A DNA stretch of 19,090 bases from a bacterium (lineage in GTDB: Bacteria > Spirochaetota > Spirochaetia > Treponematales > Rectinemataceae). The stretch covers positions 1 to 19,090 of the forward strand of contig JAKALZ010000003.1 in NCBI GenBank assembly GCA_021813065.1, given 5' to 3'. Position numbers and translations under genes: made by a program. This document shows positions 1 through 6,948 of the stretch, one piece after another (position 1 is the stretch's first letter; each line of letters begins with the position of its first letter). The notes beneath the pieces were generated by a model, which worked only from the letters and a program-made list of their open reading frames with translations, had not been told where the DNA came from and searched no databases.

Positions 1-1
1 A

Positions 2-439
2 GAAATTTCGCACTTCTCCGCTATCATGGCTCAGAGTATGAACCACACACTGACGCGCGAACGACAGCACCTCGCTTCGCTCTCACCTCGGAGCATGGAA
101 GATCTTTTATTGCGCCGACATCTTGAATTGAGTCAGCGTTTTGACGCGACGCTCGACATGCTTCTCACGCCGATGAGAGAGGCCCTGGAGCGCTCGCGAA
201 CAAGGCTCAGGATCGTCGAACAATCGTTGGTGCTTTCGAACCCTCGAGAGATCATGAAGCGCGGATTCTCTGTCGTCCGCGCGCGTTCTTCCTCGACCAC
301 AGAAGCTTCTTTGGAATTGGGAATCATCCGATCCGCTGAGGAGCTTTGCCCTGGCGAAGGCATTCGAATTTCATTCTATCGAGGCGAAGCCGACGCGACT
401 GTGGAACGGATCGTACCATCCGATAGTAGGAGCGAATAA
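2..439 (+). CDS. xseA: Exodeoxyribonuclease VII large subunit, C-terminal part (partial at window edge)
   Basis: The frame is open to the window's left edge, so this is the 3' end of a longer gene; 145 codons are visible, and the first Met at base 26 is internal. Exonuclease VII degrades single-stranded DNA in both directions into oligonucleotides; XseA is the catalytic subunit and its long helical C-terminal region binds several XseB copies. The visible part is charged and helical, rich in Arg, Leu and Glu, and then has the short conserved tail motif NPREIMKRGFSVVR, which matches the family's 'P...L.RGYA.V' end region. The adjacent xseB, one base downstream, strongly supports the call. The nuclease and OB-fold domains lie outside the window, so their integrity cannot be judged. 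Confidence 0.9.
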   Translation, partial: EISHFSAIMAQSMNHTLTRERQHLASLSPRSMEDLLLRRHLELSQRFDATLDMLLTPMREALERSRTRLRIVEQSLVLSNPREIMKRGFSVVRARSSSTTEASLELGIIRSAEELCPGEGIRISFYRGEADATVERIVPSDSRSE

Positions 440-440
440 A

Positions 441-713
441 ATGAAGGACTTTGAAAAAAAGATTACCCGTTTGGAGCAGCTCGCGGAGAAGATGAGAGCG
501 CCGGATACACCCCTCGAAAAATCATTTGTCCTATTTGAGGAAGGCATCGCGCTTGCGCGTGAATTGAAAAGCGCGCTCGACGAAATGCAGGGGAAAGTGG
601 AAATTCTCCTCAACAGCCTCCAGGACCTCGGCGAGGGAGAAAATTCACGGCCGGTGGTAAAAAAATTCGATGCTGAGGGCCCAGAAGCCGAAGAAGAGAG
701 CGTCGAACGATGA
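441..713 (+). CDS. xseB: Exodeoxyribonuclease VII small subunit
   Basis: Ninety residues, slightly longer than the usual 70-85 because of an acidic tail rich in Glu. The family core is clear: FEKKITRLEQLAEKM near the start and LEKSFVLFEEGIALAREL in the middle, matching the two-helix hairpin of XseB (typically 'LE.sl..yE.G..L...c...L'). It binds the helical C-terminus of XseA to form active exonuclease VII. The ATG lies one base after the xseA stop, with an AGGAG ribosome site at 428-432 (8-base spacing) inside the last xseA codons, so the two are translationally linked. The stop is only 8 bases from the convergent Nudix gene, and no terminator hairpin is visible between them. Confidence 0.95.
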   Translation: MKDFEKKITRLEQLAEKMRAPDTPLEKSFVLFEEGIALARELKSALDEMQGKVEILLNSLQDLGEGENSRPVVKKFDAEGPEAEEESVER

Positions 714-721
714 GGGAGGTA

Positions 722-1171
722 TCAAGTCCGCGCCCGAAGCTTCGTCTCTATAATAGGAAGAAGCGATTTGTCTGAATCGGCGAGATCGAGTTCCGCGATG
801 AGGTCGAAGGGCATCCAGGCGACTTCGCTGTGTTCTTCAAGCACGCGGATCGATTCAGGCACCAGATCGATTTCCCACGCCGCGAGCGCGCGTGATGTTC
901 CTCGGTGCACAAAGACGCTCTCTCCTAAAAAATGAAGCACCTTAATATGTGCGCTAAACTCCTCAATAAACTCTCGCTCGAGCGCGCGCTCGTCCGATTC
1001 GCCGGCCTCGACTTTCCCTCCAGGAAACTCCCAGCGCAAGCTCATCTCTGTGGCGTCTGCCTTGCGTCGCGCGATAAAAAAGAGCCCACCCTGATGCGCG
1101 ATTCCCGCGACTGAGCGAGCTTGTCCTCTGCCGATCATAGAACTGTCTTCATTCCGGCCAACATCTATCAT
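722..1171 (-). CDS. Nudix hydrolase, MutT-like
   Basis: A 149-residue single-domain Nudix protein. The Nudix box GX5EX7REUXEEXGU is seen at residues 52-74: G52, E58, R66-E67 and E70-E71 are all present, while the usual late Gly is Ser73. These acidic residues bind the metal that hydrolyses X-linked nucleoside diphosphates. The 'RWEFPGGKVE' lead-in and length near 130-150 residues resemble MutT-type (8-oxo-dGTP) enzymes, but Nudix substrates cannot be assigned from sequence alone. The ATG start overlaps the nnr stop as ATGA (1168-1171), which implies coupled translation; a second Met at residue 12 is a possible alternative start. Pairing with nnr suggests a role in cleaning up damaged nucleotides or cofactors (inference). 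Confidence 0.88.
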   Translation of the reverse strand: MIDVGRNEDSSMIGRGQARSVAGIAHQGGLFFIARRKADATEMSLRWEFPGGKVEAGESDERALEREFIEEFSAHIKVLHFLGESVFVHRGTSRALAAWEIDLVPESIRVLEEHSEVAWMPFDLIAELDLADSDKSLLPIIETKLRART

Positions 1172-2877
1172 TGGTCACGCTCCGCGTCCGCGTTCGGACG
1201 CTCAATCTTCGATGTGATGATCGCACACTCATCGGCAAGCTCTGCCGGTGTGAACCAGCCTTTTTTTTCTGAGAGTCTCTTCCCCGCGACACCGTGCGCC
1301 ACCACTGCACCAACGACAGCTTGCATCGCCTCTTCCATAGAACATTCAGGCGCCCCTGAGCCACTATATTGTGGATCTCTGAACTGAGCTTTGCGGCGAG
1401 CGAGAAGTCCGCCCGCAAGTCCCGCAAGCACATCGCCGGACCCGGCGATGCCCAAACCGAAGGCGCTTCCATCAAAAATGGCACAATTGCCGTTTGGATC
1501 CGCGATGTGCGTGGTCGCGGCTCGAAGCGCGATTATCGCACGAAGGCAGGCCGCGAGCTCGCCAACTTGCCGCACAGTATCTGACGCGTCTAATGCTTCA
1601 TCACATTCGCTCGTATCGCCGCTTTCGATAAGGGGCGACAAGTCTCTGAACTCGCCGGGGTGCGGAGTGAGAACAACTGGGCCAAGCCCAATCGGCAGTG
1701 TGCCGCGAAGAAGATCCGGGGCGATCTTCGCGTAGAGGCGCAGCGCATCCGCATCGAGTATCAGGGGTGTCATCGACGCGAGGAGTCTCCTCAGAGTCGC
1801 GCTCCGGCGAACATCAGTACCCCATCCAGGACCAGCGACGATCGCATCCCAATCTTCAGCAGAGAAATCGTCCTCCGCGTACACTCGGACGATTGCCGCA
1901 TCTCCCACTATAGATAAATACGCGGACAAAAGATCTTCATCGCAGTAGAGCGCAACATAGCCCGCGCCCGAGGATAAGGCGCCCCTGACACAGTGTAGCG
2001 CCGCGCCAGCTCCTTCTTTGCTGCCTGCGAGAATGGCCACCCTCCCCCTCTGCATCTTGTGAGCCCACGTTGCGACCTCGGGAATATATTGTCCAATATC
2101 TGCTTCTTCAACGAGGAACGCTCTTGAGGTCGATTTTTTCGTCCACAATGGGAAGATACCGCTGACAGGCAGTATTTTCCCCGCGAACGGCCTCGCGGAT
2201 GGGACATAGAGCGCCTCTTTTAACGGTTCGATGCAGAGCGTAAGGTCGGCGCGCACAATTGGGTATTCGCGCCGCCACCGGTCGCTAAGCCCTGAAGGAA
2301 TATCGATCGAGATTATGCGCGGATGCGCGTTTTTCTCCACGCCTCGAAGCTGCGAAAGGGCGTTGAGCGCGGAAATAGCGTATGCCGCGCTGGTTTTGGC
2401 CGGGCCGCGCGTGCCGGTTCCCAACACCGCGTCGAGCACTATATTGTAGCGCGAAAGTTCGCGCGCGAACGATGCCGCTTCGCCATCGCTCATATCGTAG
2501 AAATGCAGGGTAACGCCACACCGCTCCGCTCTCGTGAGATTCTTCTTCACCGATTCTTTGAGCTCTTCGCGCGCGGGAATATACGCCGCACAGTCCTTGA
2601 ATCCTTCAATTTTCGCGTGGCGCGCCATCGCAAGCGCGTCGCCCGCGTTGTCGCCTTTTCCGCATACCGCGGCGATCGAAATGCCTGTCAGTTCGCGCAC
2701 AGCGCCCTTGCGGTTCTCGCCGCGCCGCGCTTCGCCATCGGCGAGCATTTCCGCGCATAGTGCTTCCCACAATTTTCCTGAAGCGATCTCCATCAGCATC
2801 TCGCTAGAAAAATCGAGCAGTTGACGAACATGCTCATCGAGTTTGAGTGATTGCCGCGACGAAAGAAGCGGACGCAT
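1168..2877 (-). CDS. nnr: Bifunctional NAD(P)H-hydrate epimerase / ADP-dependent (S)-NAD(P)H-hydrate dehydratase
   Basis: A 569-residue fusion that repairs hydrated NAD(P)H: the N-terminal YjeF_N domain (about 1-245) epimerises (R)- to (S)-NAD(P)HX, and the C-terminal ribokinase-like domain (about 265-560) dehydrates it using ADP. Visible N-domain motifs are EMLMEIAS (26-33), GKGDNAGD (73-80), DAVLGTG (149-155) and DIPSGL (192-197). In the C-domain they are RGRVAILAGS (277-286), GPGWGTD (349-355), LDADAL (374-379), TPHPGEF (404-410) and GSGDVLAG (479-486). The phosphate-binding loop therefore reads GSGD instead of the more common GTGD, and the epimerase loop has GDNAGD where GNNGGD is usual. 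The start is supported by AGGAGGT (2885-2891) about 7 bases before the ATG. An A8 run in the coding strand (1261-1268) lies near the C-terminus. The stop overlaps the Nudix start. Confidence 0.93.
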   Translation of the reverse strand: MRPLLSSRQSLKLDEHVRQLLDFSSEMLMEIASGKLWEALCAEMLADGEARRGENRKGAVRELTGISIAAVCGKGDNAGDALAMARHAKIEGFKDCAAYIPAREELKESVKKNLTRAERCGVTLHFYDMSDGEAASFARELSRYNIVLDAVLGTGTRGPAKTSAAYAISALNALSQLRGVEKNAHPRIISIDIPSGLSDRWRREYPIVRADLTLCIEPLKEALYVPSARPFAGKILPVSGIFPLWTKKSTSRAFLVEEADIGQYIPEVATWAHKMQRGRVAILAGSKEGAGAALHCVRGALSSGAGYVALYCDEDLLSAYLSIVGDAAIVRVYAEDDFSAEDWDAIVAGPGWGTDVRRSATLRRLLASMTPLILDADALRLYAKIAPDLLRGTLPIGLGPVVLTPHPGEFRDLSPLIESGDTSECDEALDASDTVRQVGELAACLRAIIALRAATTHIADPNGNCAIFDGSAFGLGIAGSGDVLAGLAGGLLARRKAQFRDPQYSGSGAPECSMEEAMQAVVGAVVAHGVAGKRLSEKKGWFTPAELADECAIITSKIERPNADAERDQ

Positions 2878-2884
2878 CCCAGCG

Positions 2885-2926
2885 ACCTCCTCAGTTACTA
2901 TAGACTTTCTTGGAGGGCGGGGACAA
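2885..2926 (-). promoter_or_regulatory. Putative nnr promoter and strong Shine-Dalgarno site
   Basis: In the 51-base gap between the lipoprotein and nnr, the minus strand reads TTGTCC (2921-2926), an 18-base spacer, then TATAGT (2897-2902), a reasonable sigma-70-like pair. AGGAGGT at 2885-2891 follows just before the ATG at 2877. The predicted start of transcription falls near 2890, very close to the Shine-Dalgarno site, so the leader would be short. Reading from the upstream lipoprotein gene is equally possible. Confidence 0.4.
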
Positions 2927-2928
2927 CT

Positions 2929-4077
2929 CTACCGCAAGGGAAGTGCCCAAGAGTACATGCGAAGCGTTGAAGGCAGTTGACTTAAAATGTAGAATTGTCG
3001 GTCATCGCCCACCGTATAGGCAACAAGTTCAGCGCTTTTATCGGGCGCCAAAAAACTGCGTTTTCCTATCATTTTTCCTTTTGGGCTGTAGCAATACATT
3101 TCGCCGCCTAGACCGTCTGTCGCCCATTTCACACAGACGACGACATAGGATTTCGCGGCGATGAGCTGCTGATCGATTCCGCTATCGCTCAAGGCGCTCT
3201 GCAGCGCAAAGGAATCGACGATTTCTCCGTTGCCCGCATCGATCGCGATAATCCAGCTTCCGATCGGATCGATGGTGAGCGCGACACCCGACTGTGGATC
3301 TGATTTTTCAAAGTAATAATTCATTTTCAAAAACAGCGAGCGCGTACCGGCGAGAAGGCTCGGGTACGCGGATTCCATCGAGACGATAATCCTCGATCCT
3401 GGGGTAGAAGGATATTTCTGCGCGAGCGGCGCAGGAGTCGGCAGACTCTGATCCTGGAGGGCTAATTTGTTGAGAAAGCTTCCTGCTCGATCGAAAAAAT
3501 ATACTTCTAGTCCTGATTCGGACATACTGAAGACCGAGAGATCGTCATTCTCGAGTACCGTTATCGCGATCACCCCCGAAAAGGGCGCGCTTCCCAGTCC
3601 TTCCTTCCCAAGTGGCTGGAGTTCTGTGTCGCTTGAGTCGAAACGCCGAATGGTACCCGCATCCTCGACATAGAGCATCTGTCGTGAATCGACCGCGAGC
3701 AGCGCCGGATCGGTGAAAGGAACTTGAATCGCGAATCGACCGAGCTCTTTGGTCAATGAGAGGTCATCCATTTTTACGCTCTTGAGCACAAGCGGCGCGC
3801 TTCCCTTCTGTGGGTCATACCACATCGCGAGCGTCTGCCCATACGAAGACAATCGAATAATTTTGCCTTCTTTCCTGCTCAGTACGTGCAAGATCCCCTT
3901 GTTCATCGTCACGCTGATATCATTTCTCGTGGAAGTCGAGACATCGAGAGATGAATCCGATTTGCCGTATCCGAGATCGAAGAGTATGCGGCCCCCGGTT
4001 ATCGTGGCGGCTCCATGACATCCGATCATCAGCAAAACACACGCGAATGTCACTGTCAGAAGCAATGATTTCGTCAT
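2929..4077 (-). CDS. Putative lipoprotein of unknown function, possible beta-propeller
   Basis: A 382-residue protein with a short N-terminus (MTKS), a hydrophobic stretch, and a lipobox-like LMIGC ending at Cys20, so it is probably a lipid-anchored envelope protein. The Ile at -2 and Met at -3 are off consensus but tolerable under relaxed spirochaetal lipobox rules. The rest is beta-rich, with recurring short strands followed by turn-like Asp/Gly pairs (for example LAVDSRQMLYVEDAGTIRRF and YFFDRAGSFLNKL), reminiscent of NHL/WD-type propellers. It may belong to the spirochaete-conserved propeller-like lipoprotein family annotated as LIC_12708/TP0421-like, which I recall only generally and could not test. 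No enzymatic motif is visible. It is divergent from secA and 51 bases upstream of nnr. No Shine-Dalgarno site precedes the ATG; see the promoter entry. Confidence 0.75.
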   Translation of the reverse strand: MTKSLLLTVTFACVLLMIGCHGAATITGGRILFDLGYGKSDSSLDVSTSTRNDISVTMNKGILHVLSRKEGKIIRLSSYGQTLAMWYDPQKGSAPLVLKSVKMDDLSLTKELGRFAIQVPFTDPALLAVDSRQMLYVEDAGTIRRFDSSDTELQPLGKEGLGSAPFSGVIAITVLENDDLSVFSMSESGLEVYFFDRAGSFLNKLALQDQSLPTPAPLAQKYPSTPGSRIIVSMESAYPSLLAGTRSLFLKMNYYFEKSDPQSGVALTIDPIGSWIIAIDAGNGEIVDSFALQSALSDSGIDQQLIAAKSYVVVCVKWATDGLGGEMYCYSPKGKMIGKRSFLAPDKSAELVAYTVGDDRQFYILSQLPSTLRMYSWALPLR

Positions 4078-4084
4078 TGCCCGG

Positions 4085-4093
4085 ATTATAGCA
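4085..4093 (-). promoter_or_regulatory. Extended -10 promoter of the lipoprotein gene
   Basis: The minus strand reads TGCTATAAT, a perfect TATAAT (4085-4090) with the TGn extension. The -35 region at the proper distance is poor, as is common for extended -10 promoters. Only seven bases (CCGGGCA) separate the -10 box from the ATG at 4077, so transcription would begin at or next to the start codon and the mRNA would be leaderless or nearly so. Confidence 0.55.
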
Positions 4094-4097
4094 TTCC

Positions 4098-4126
4098 TTG
4101 ACCCTTTATGAGAACGAAAGTATTCT
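4098..4126 (+). promoter_or_regulatory. Putative secA promoter
   Basis: TTGACC (4098-4103), an exact 17-base spacer, then TATTCT (4121-4126). The -35 matches 5 of 6 consensus bases and the -10 matches 4 of 6. Six bases separate the -10 from the secA ATG at 4133, so the mRNA would start at about the start codon. The AAGG at 4128-4131 lies only one base before the ATG, too close to act as a normal ribosome site. The element overlaps the upstream region of the divergent lipoprotein promoter. Confidence 0.5.
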
Positions 4127-4132
4127 TAAGGC

Positions 4133-6895
4133 ATGTCTGGTAACATCCTCGCAGCGCTCCTGGGTTCAAAAAAAGAAAAAGATATCAAGGCGGCTCTGCC
4201 AATACTGCATAGTATCAACGCTCTAGAATCGTGGGCATTTTCGCTTTCCGACGCGGATTTCCCCGCGACTACGATGAAATTCAAAGAGAGACTCGCCGCG
4301 GGACAAACCCTCGAAGATATCCTCCCTGAAGCCTTTGCCCTCGCGCGTGAAGCCGCGCGTCGAATGCTCGGAGAGAGGCCATTCGATGTCCAGCTCATAG
4401 GAGGAATCGCGCTCCATCAGGGCAAGATCGTCGAAATGAAAACCGGTGAAGGTAAAACGCTCTCCTCTGTCGCGGCAGTGTATCTCAATGCTCTGCCTGG
4501 GAATGGCGTGCATGTCATTACGGTAAACGACTATCTCGCCGAGCGCGATAGTCAGTGGATGGGCCAGATTTATACATTTTTAGGTTTAACCGTGGGCTGC
4601 ATCCTCTCATCGATGGACAACACGGCGAGAAAACTCGCCTATAGCCGCGACATCACCTACGGTACCAACAATGAGTTTGGTTTCGACTATCTTCGCGACA
4701 ATATGGTGTGGTCTCTCGACCAAAAGGTGCAGCGTGGACACGCGTTCTGCATCATCGACGAGATCGACTCCATCCTTATCGATGAGGCCCGTACTCCCCT
4801 CATTATCTCTGGCGCCGCCGACGATGATACGTTCAAAGTCAACGAAGTGAACCACCTCGCGCTCTCCCTTATCGAGGTTCAAAAAAATCCCACAACCGGC
4901 GAATACCCTGACGAAACGAAGGGTGAAGTGCTCGTCGGCGATTTCAAGATCGATGAAAAATCCAAGCGAGTGATGTTCACGAGCGAGGGCATGAATCACA
5001 TAGAGTCGCTTCTCCAGAAGCGCGGCCTTATCAAGGGCAGTCTCTTCGATCCCGCAAGCTTCGAGTTTGTGCACTACTTTACGCAGGCGGTTCGGTCACA
5101 GCATCTCTTCAACAAAGATGTCGACTACGTCGTCCAAGAGAATCAAGTTCAGATTGTCGACGAATTCACTGGACGCATTCTTCATGGTCGTCGCTACTCA
5201 GATGGGCTCCATGAGGCGATCGAGGCCAAAGAGCGCATAAAAATCGCGCGAAGAAACCGAACACTCGCGACGATTACCTTTCAAAATTACTTTAGATTGT
5301 ATAAAAAACTAGCCGGTATGACCGGAACAGCTGATACAGAATCTGAAGAGTTTAACAAAATATACAATCTTGATGTCACTGTTATCCCCACCAATAGGCC
5401 CGTCGTACGCGTAGACGAAAATGACCTCGTCTATCTCAATGAGGCGGAAAAGTTTGAAGCGATTATCAAAGAGATCAAAGCGATGCACGAGAAAGGGCAG
5501 CCTATTCTCGTCGGCACTGTCTCGATAGAAAAGTCTGAATTGCTTTCCTCGCTTCTCCTGCGGAACGGTATTCGTCATGAAGTGTTGAACGCGAAGAATC
5601 ACGCACGTGAGGCGTTGATCATAGCTGAAGCGGGCACGAAGGGCTCCGTGACTATCGCCACCAACATGGCGGGGCGCGGCACCGATATCAAGCTGGGCGG
5701 CAACCCAGAATTCCAAGCTCGACGAAAAGCGGGCACTGAGGCGCCGGAAGAAAAATACCGCGAAGCACTCGCGAATGAGTACCAGCTGTGGGCACGAGAT
5801 TACGAAGAAGTCCGCAGGCTTGGCGGACTCTGCGTCATCGGTACCGAGCGCCACGAATCGCGGCGAATCGACAACCAGCTTCGAGGCCGAAGCGGCCGAC
5901 AGGGAGACCCGGGACGTTCCGCCTTCTTCATTTCTCTTGACGATGATCTTATGAGGCTTTTTGGTGGAGAAAACTTCAAGCAACTCATGAGCAAGGCGGG
6001 AATGAAGCCAGGAGAGCCAATCTACCACCCTCTCCTCAACAAATCGATCGAAAGCGCTCAAAAAAAAGTTGAACAGCGGAACTTTGAAATTCGAAAGCAT
6101 ATCCTCGAGTACGATGACGTGCTCAATAAACAGCGCAATTTTATTTATGAACAGCGGAATGCGATTCTAGGAGATCAAAACCTCATCGACAGAGTCAAAG
6201 AGGCCGCGCTCGAGATGCTTGAAGACCAGATCGCGCTCCTCACGCAGAATATCAAAGATGCTCCTTCGAAAGCCATCCCGGAATTCTGCTCATGGCTCTT
6301 CGATACCTTTGGCATCGACATCCCCGCCAAGACCGCCGCCGAGCATCATCAGGCTGGAACACTGCTCGAAGAAATTCAGAAATTGCTCGACGCTGATCTC
6401 GTTTCCAAGATCAACGCGGCGGGAACCGATAGTCTCAATTTCTTCATTCGCTTTTCTTATTTGCAGGATATCGATGAAAAGTGGCTCGACCACCTGGAAT
6501 CTATGGAAGCCCTCCGAGAGGCGGTATACCTGAGAAGTTACGCCCAGAAGAACCCTCTTCTCGAGTACAAATTGGAGGGCTCTGATATATTCGAGTCGCT
6601 CATTCTTTCCATCCGACACAATATTGCCTCTAAAGTGTACCGCGTTCGGATCAAGGAGAGCGCTCAAGCGCAGCAAACGAGCGCTTCCCGACCCTTGAAA
6701 ATTGAGAGCGCGCAGACGAGTCATCAGAGCGTGAGATCGTTTGCGGGAGAATCGGAAGCTCCGCAAGAGTCCGCGATCGCCGCGGCATCCGCGCCATCCT
6801 CGGCCACTGTGGTTCGTCAGGGTCAGAAAATTGGTCGCAACGATCCCTGCCCCTGCGGGTCAGGCAAGAAGTATAAATACTGCCACGGCAGATGA
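4133..6895 (+). CDS. secA: Preprotein translocase ATPase subunit SecA
   Basis: A 920-residue motor ATPase that drives unfolded preproteins through SecYEG at the inner membrane. Seen in order: Walker A MKTGEGKT (102-109); the DEAD-like DEIDSILIDEARTPL (209-223); the preprotein-binding region (about 225-370); TGTADTE around 398-403; the second helicase-domain motif TNMAGRGTDIK (510-520); the helical scaffold and wing domains; a low-complexity Ser/Ala/Gln linker (about 840-895); and a C-terminal zinc-binding SEC-C motif with Cys906, Cys908, Cys917 and His918, which in other bacteria binds SecB or ribosomes. The length fits spirochaetal SecA. It heads a plus-strand operon, with the NFACT gene 53 bases downstream. 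The ATG has no well-placed Shine-Dalgarno site, which agrees with a leaderless start. An A7 run lies at codons 12-14. Confidence 0.98.
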   Translation: MSGNILAALLGSKKEKDIKAALPILHSINALESWAFSLSDADFPATTMKFKERLAAGQTLEDILPEAFALAREAARRMLGERPFDVQLIGGIALHQGKIVEMKTGEGKTLSSVAAVYLNALPGNGVHVITVNDYLAERDSQWMGQIYTFLGLTVGCILSSMDNTARKLAYSRDITYGTNNEFGFDYLRDNMVWSLDQKVQRGHAFCIIDEIDSILIDEARTPLIISGAADDDTFKVNEVNHLALSLIEVQKNPTTGEYPDETKGEVLVGDFKIDEKSKRVMFTSEGMNHIESLLQKRGLIKGSLFDPASFEFVHYFTQAVRSQHLFNKDVDYVVQENQVQIVDEFTGRILHGRRYSDGLHEAIEAKERIKIARRNRTLATITFQNYFRLYKKLAGMTGTADTESEEFNKIYNLDVTVIPTNRPVVRVDENDLVYLNEAEKFEAIIKEIKAMHEKGQPILVGTVSIEKSELLSSLLLRNGIRHEVLNAKNHAREALIIAEAGTKGSVTIATNMAGRGTDIKLGGNPEFQARRKAGTEAPEEKYREALANEYQLWARDYEEVRRLGGLCVIGTERHESRRIDNQLRGRSGRQGDPGRSAFFISLDDDLMRLFGGENFKQLMSKAGMKPGEPIYHPLLNKSIESAQKKVEQRNFEIRKHILEYDDVLNKQRNFIYEQRNAILGDQNLIDRVKEAALEMLEDQIALLTQNIKDAPSKAIPEFCSWLFDTFGIDIPAKTAAEHHQAGTLLEEIQKLLDADLVSKINAAGTDSLNFFIRFSYLQDIDEKWLDHLESMEALREAVYLRSYAQKNPLLEYKLEGSDIFESLILSIRHNIASKVYRVRIKESAQAQQTSASRPLKIESAQTSHQSVRSFAGESEAPQESAIAAASAPSSATVVRQGQKIGRNDPCPCGSGKKYKYCHGR

Positions 6896-6948
6896 TGAGA
6901 AGATGGCGCCGCCAATAGAGGCTGCCGCACCACAACGGAGCAAGCTCA

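Noticed and set aside
26..28. ATG as the start of xseA
   Set aside because: The frame stays open to the window's edge and the encoded part is only the C-terminal region of XseA, so this is an internal Met.
1362..2448. Repeated 11-mer CACTATATTGT inside nnr, with promoter-like content
   Set aside because: The two copies fall in different reading frames within coding sequence and there are no flanking similarities. Chance is the simplest explanation.
2323..2824. Plus-strand open frames opposite nnr (up to 145 codons)
   Set aside because: The translations are Arg/Ala/Ser-rich without domain signals, while the minus strand carries clear Nnr motifs throughout.
5309..6100. Long open frame (263 codons) on the minus strand opposite secA
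   Set aside because: It lies wholly inside secA, whose motifs on the plus strand are unmistakable. The antisense translation has no recognisable domain, and other such shadows occur opposite most genes here, as expected from codon bias.
6895..6918. ATG overlapping the secA stop as a start for the NFACT gene
   Set aside because: It is in the NFACT frame but meets a TAG after seven codons; the GTG at 6949 with GGAG upstream is the first usable start.
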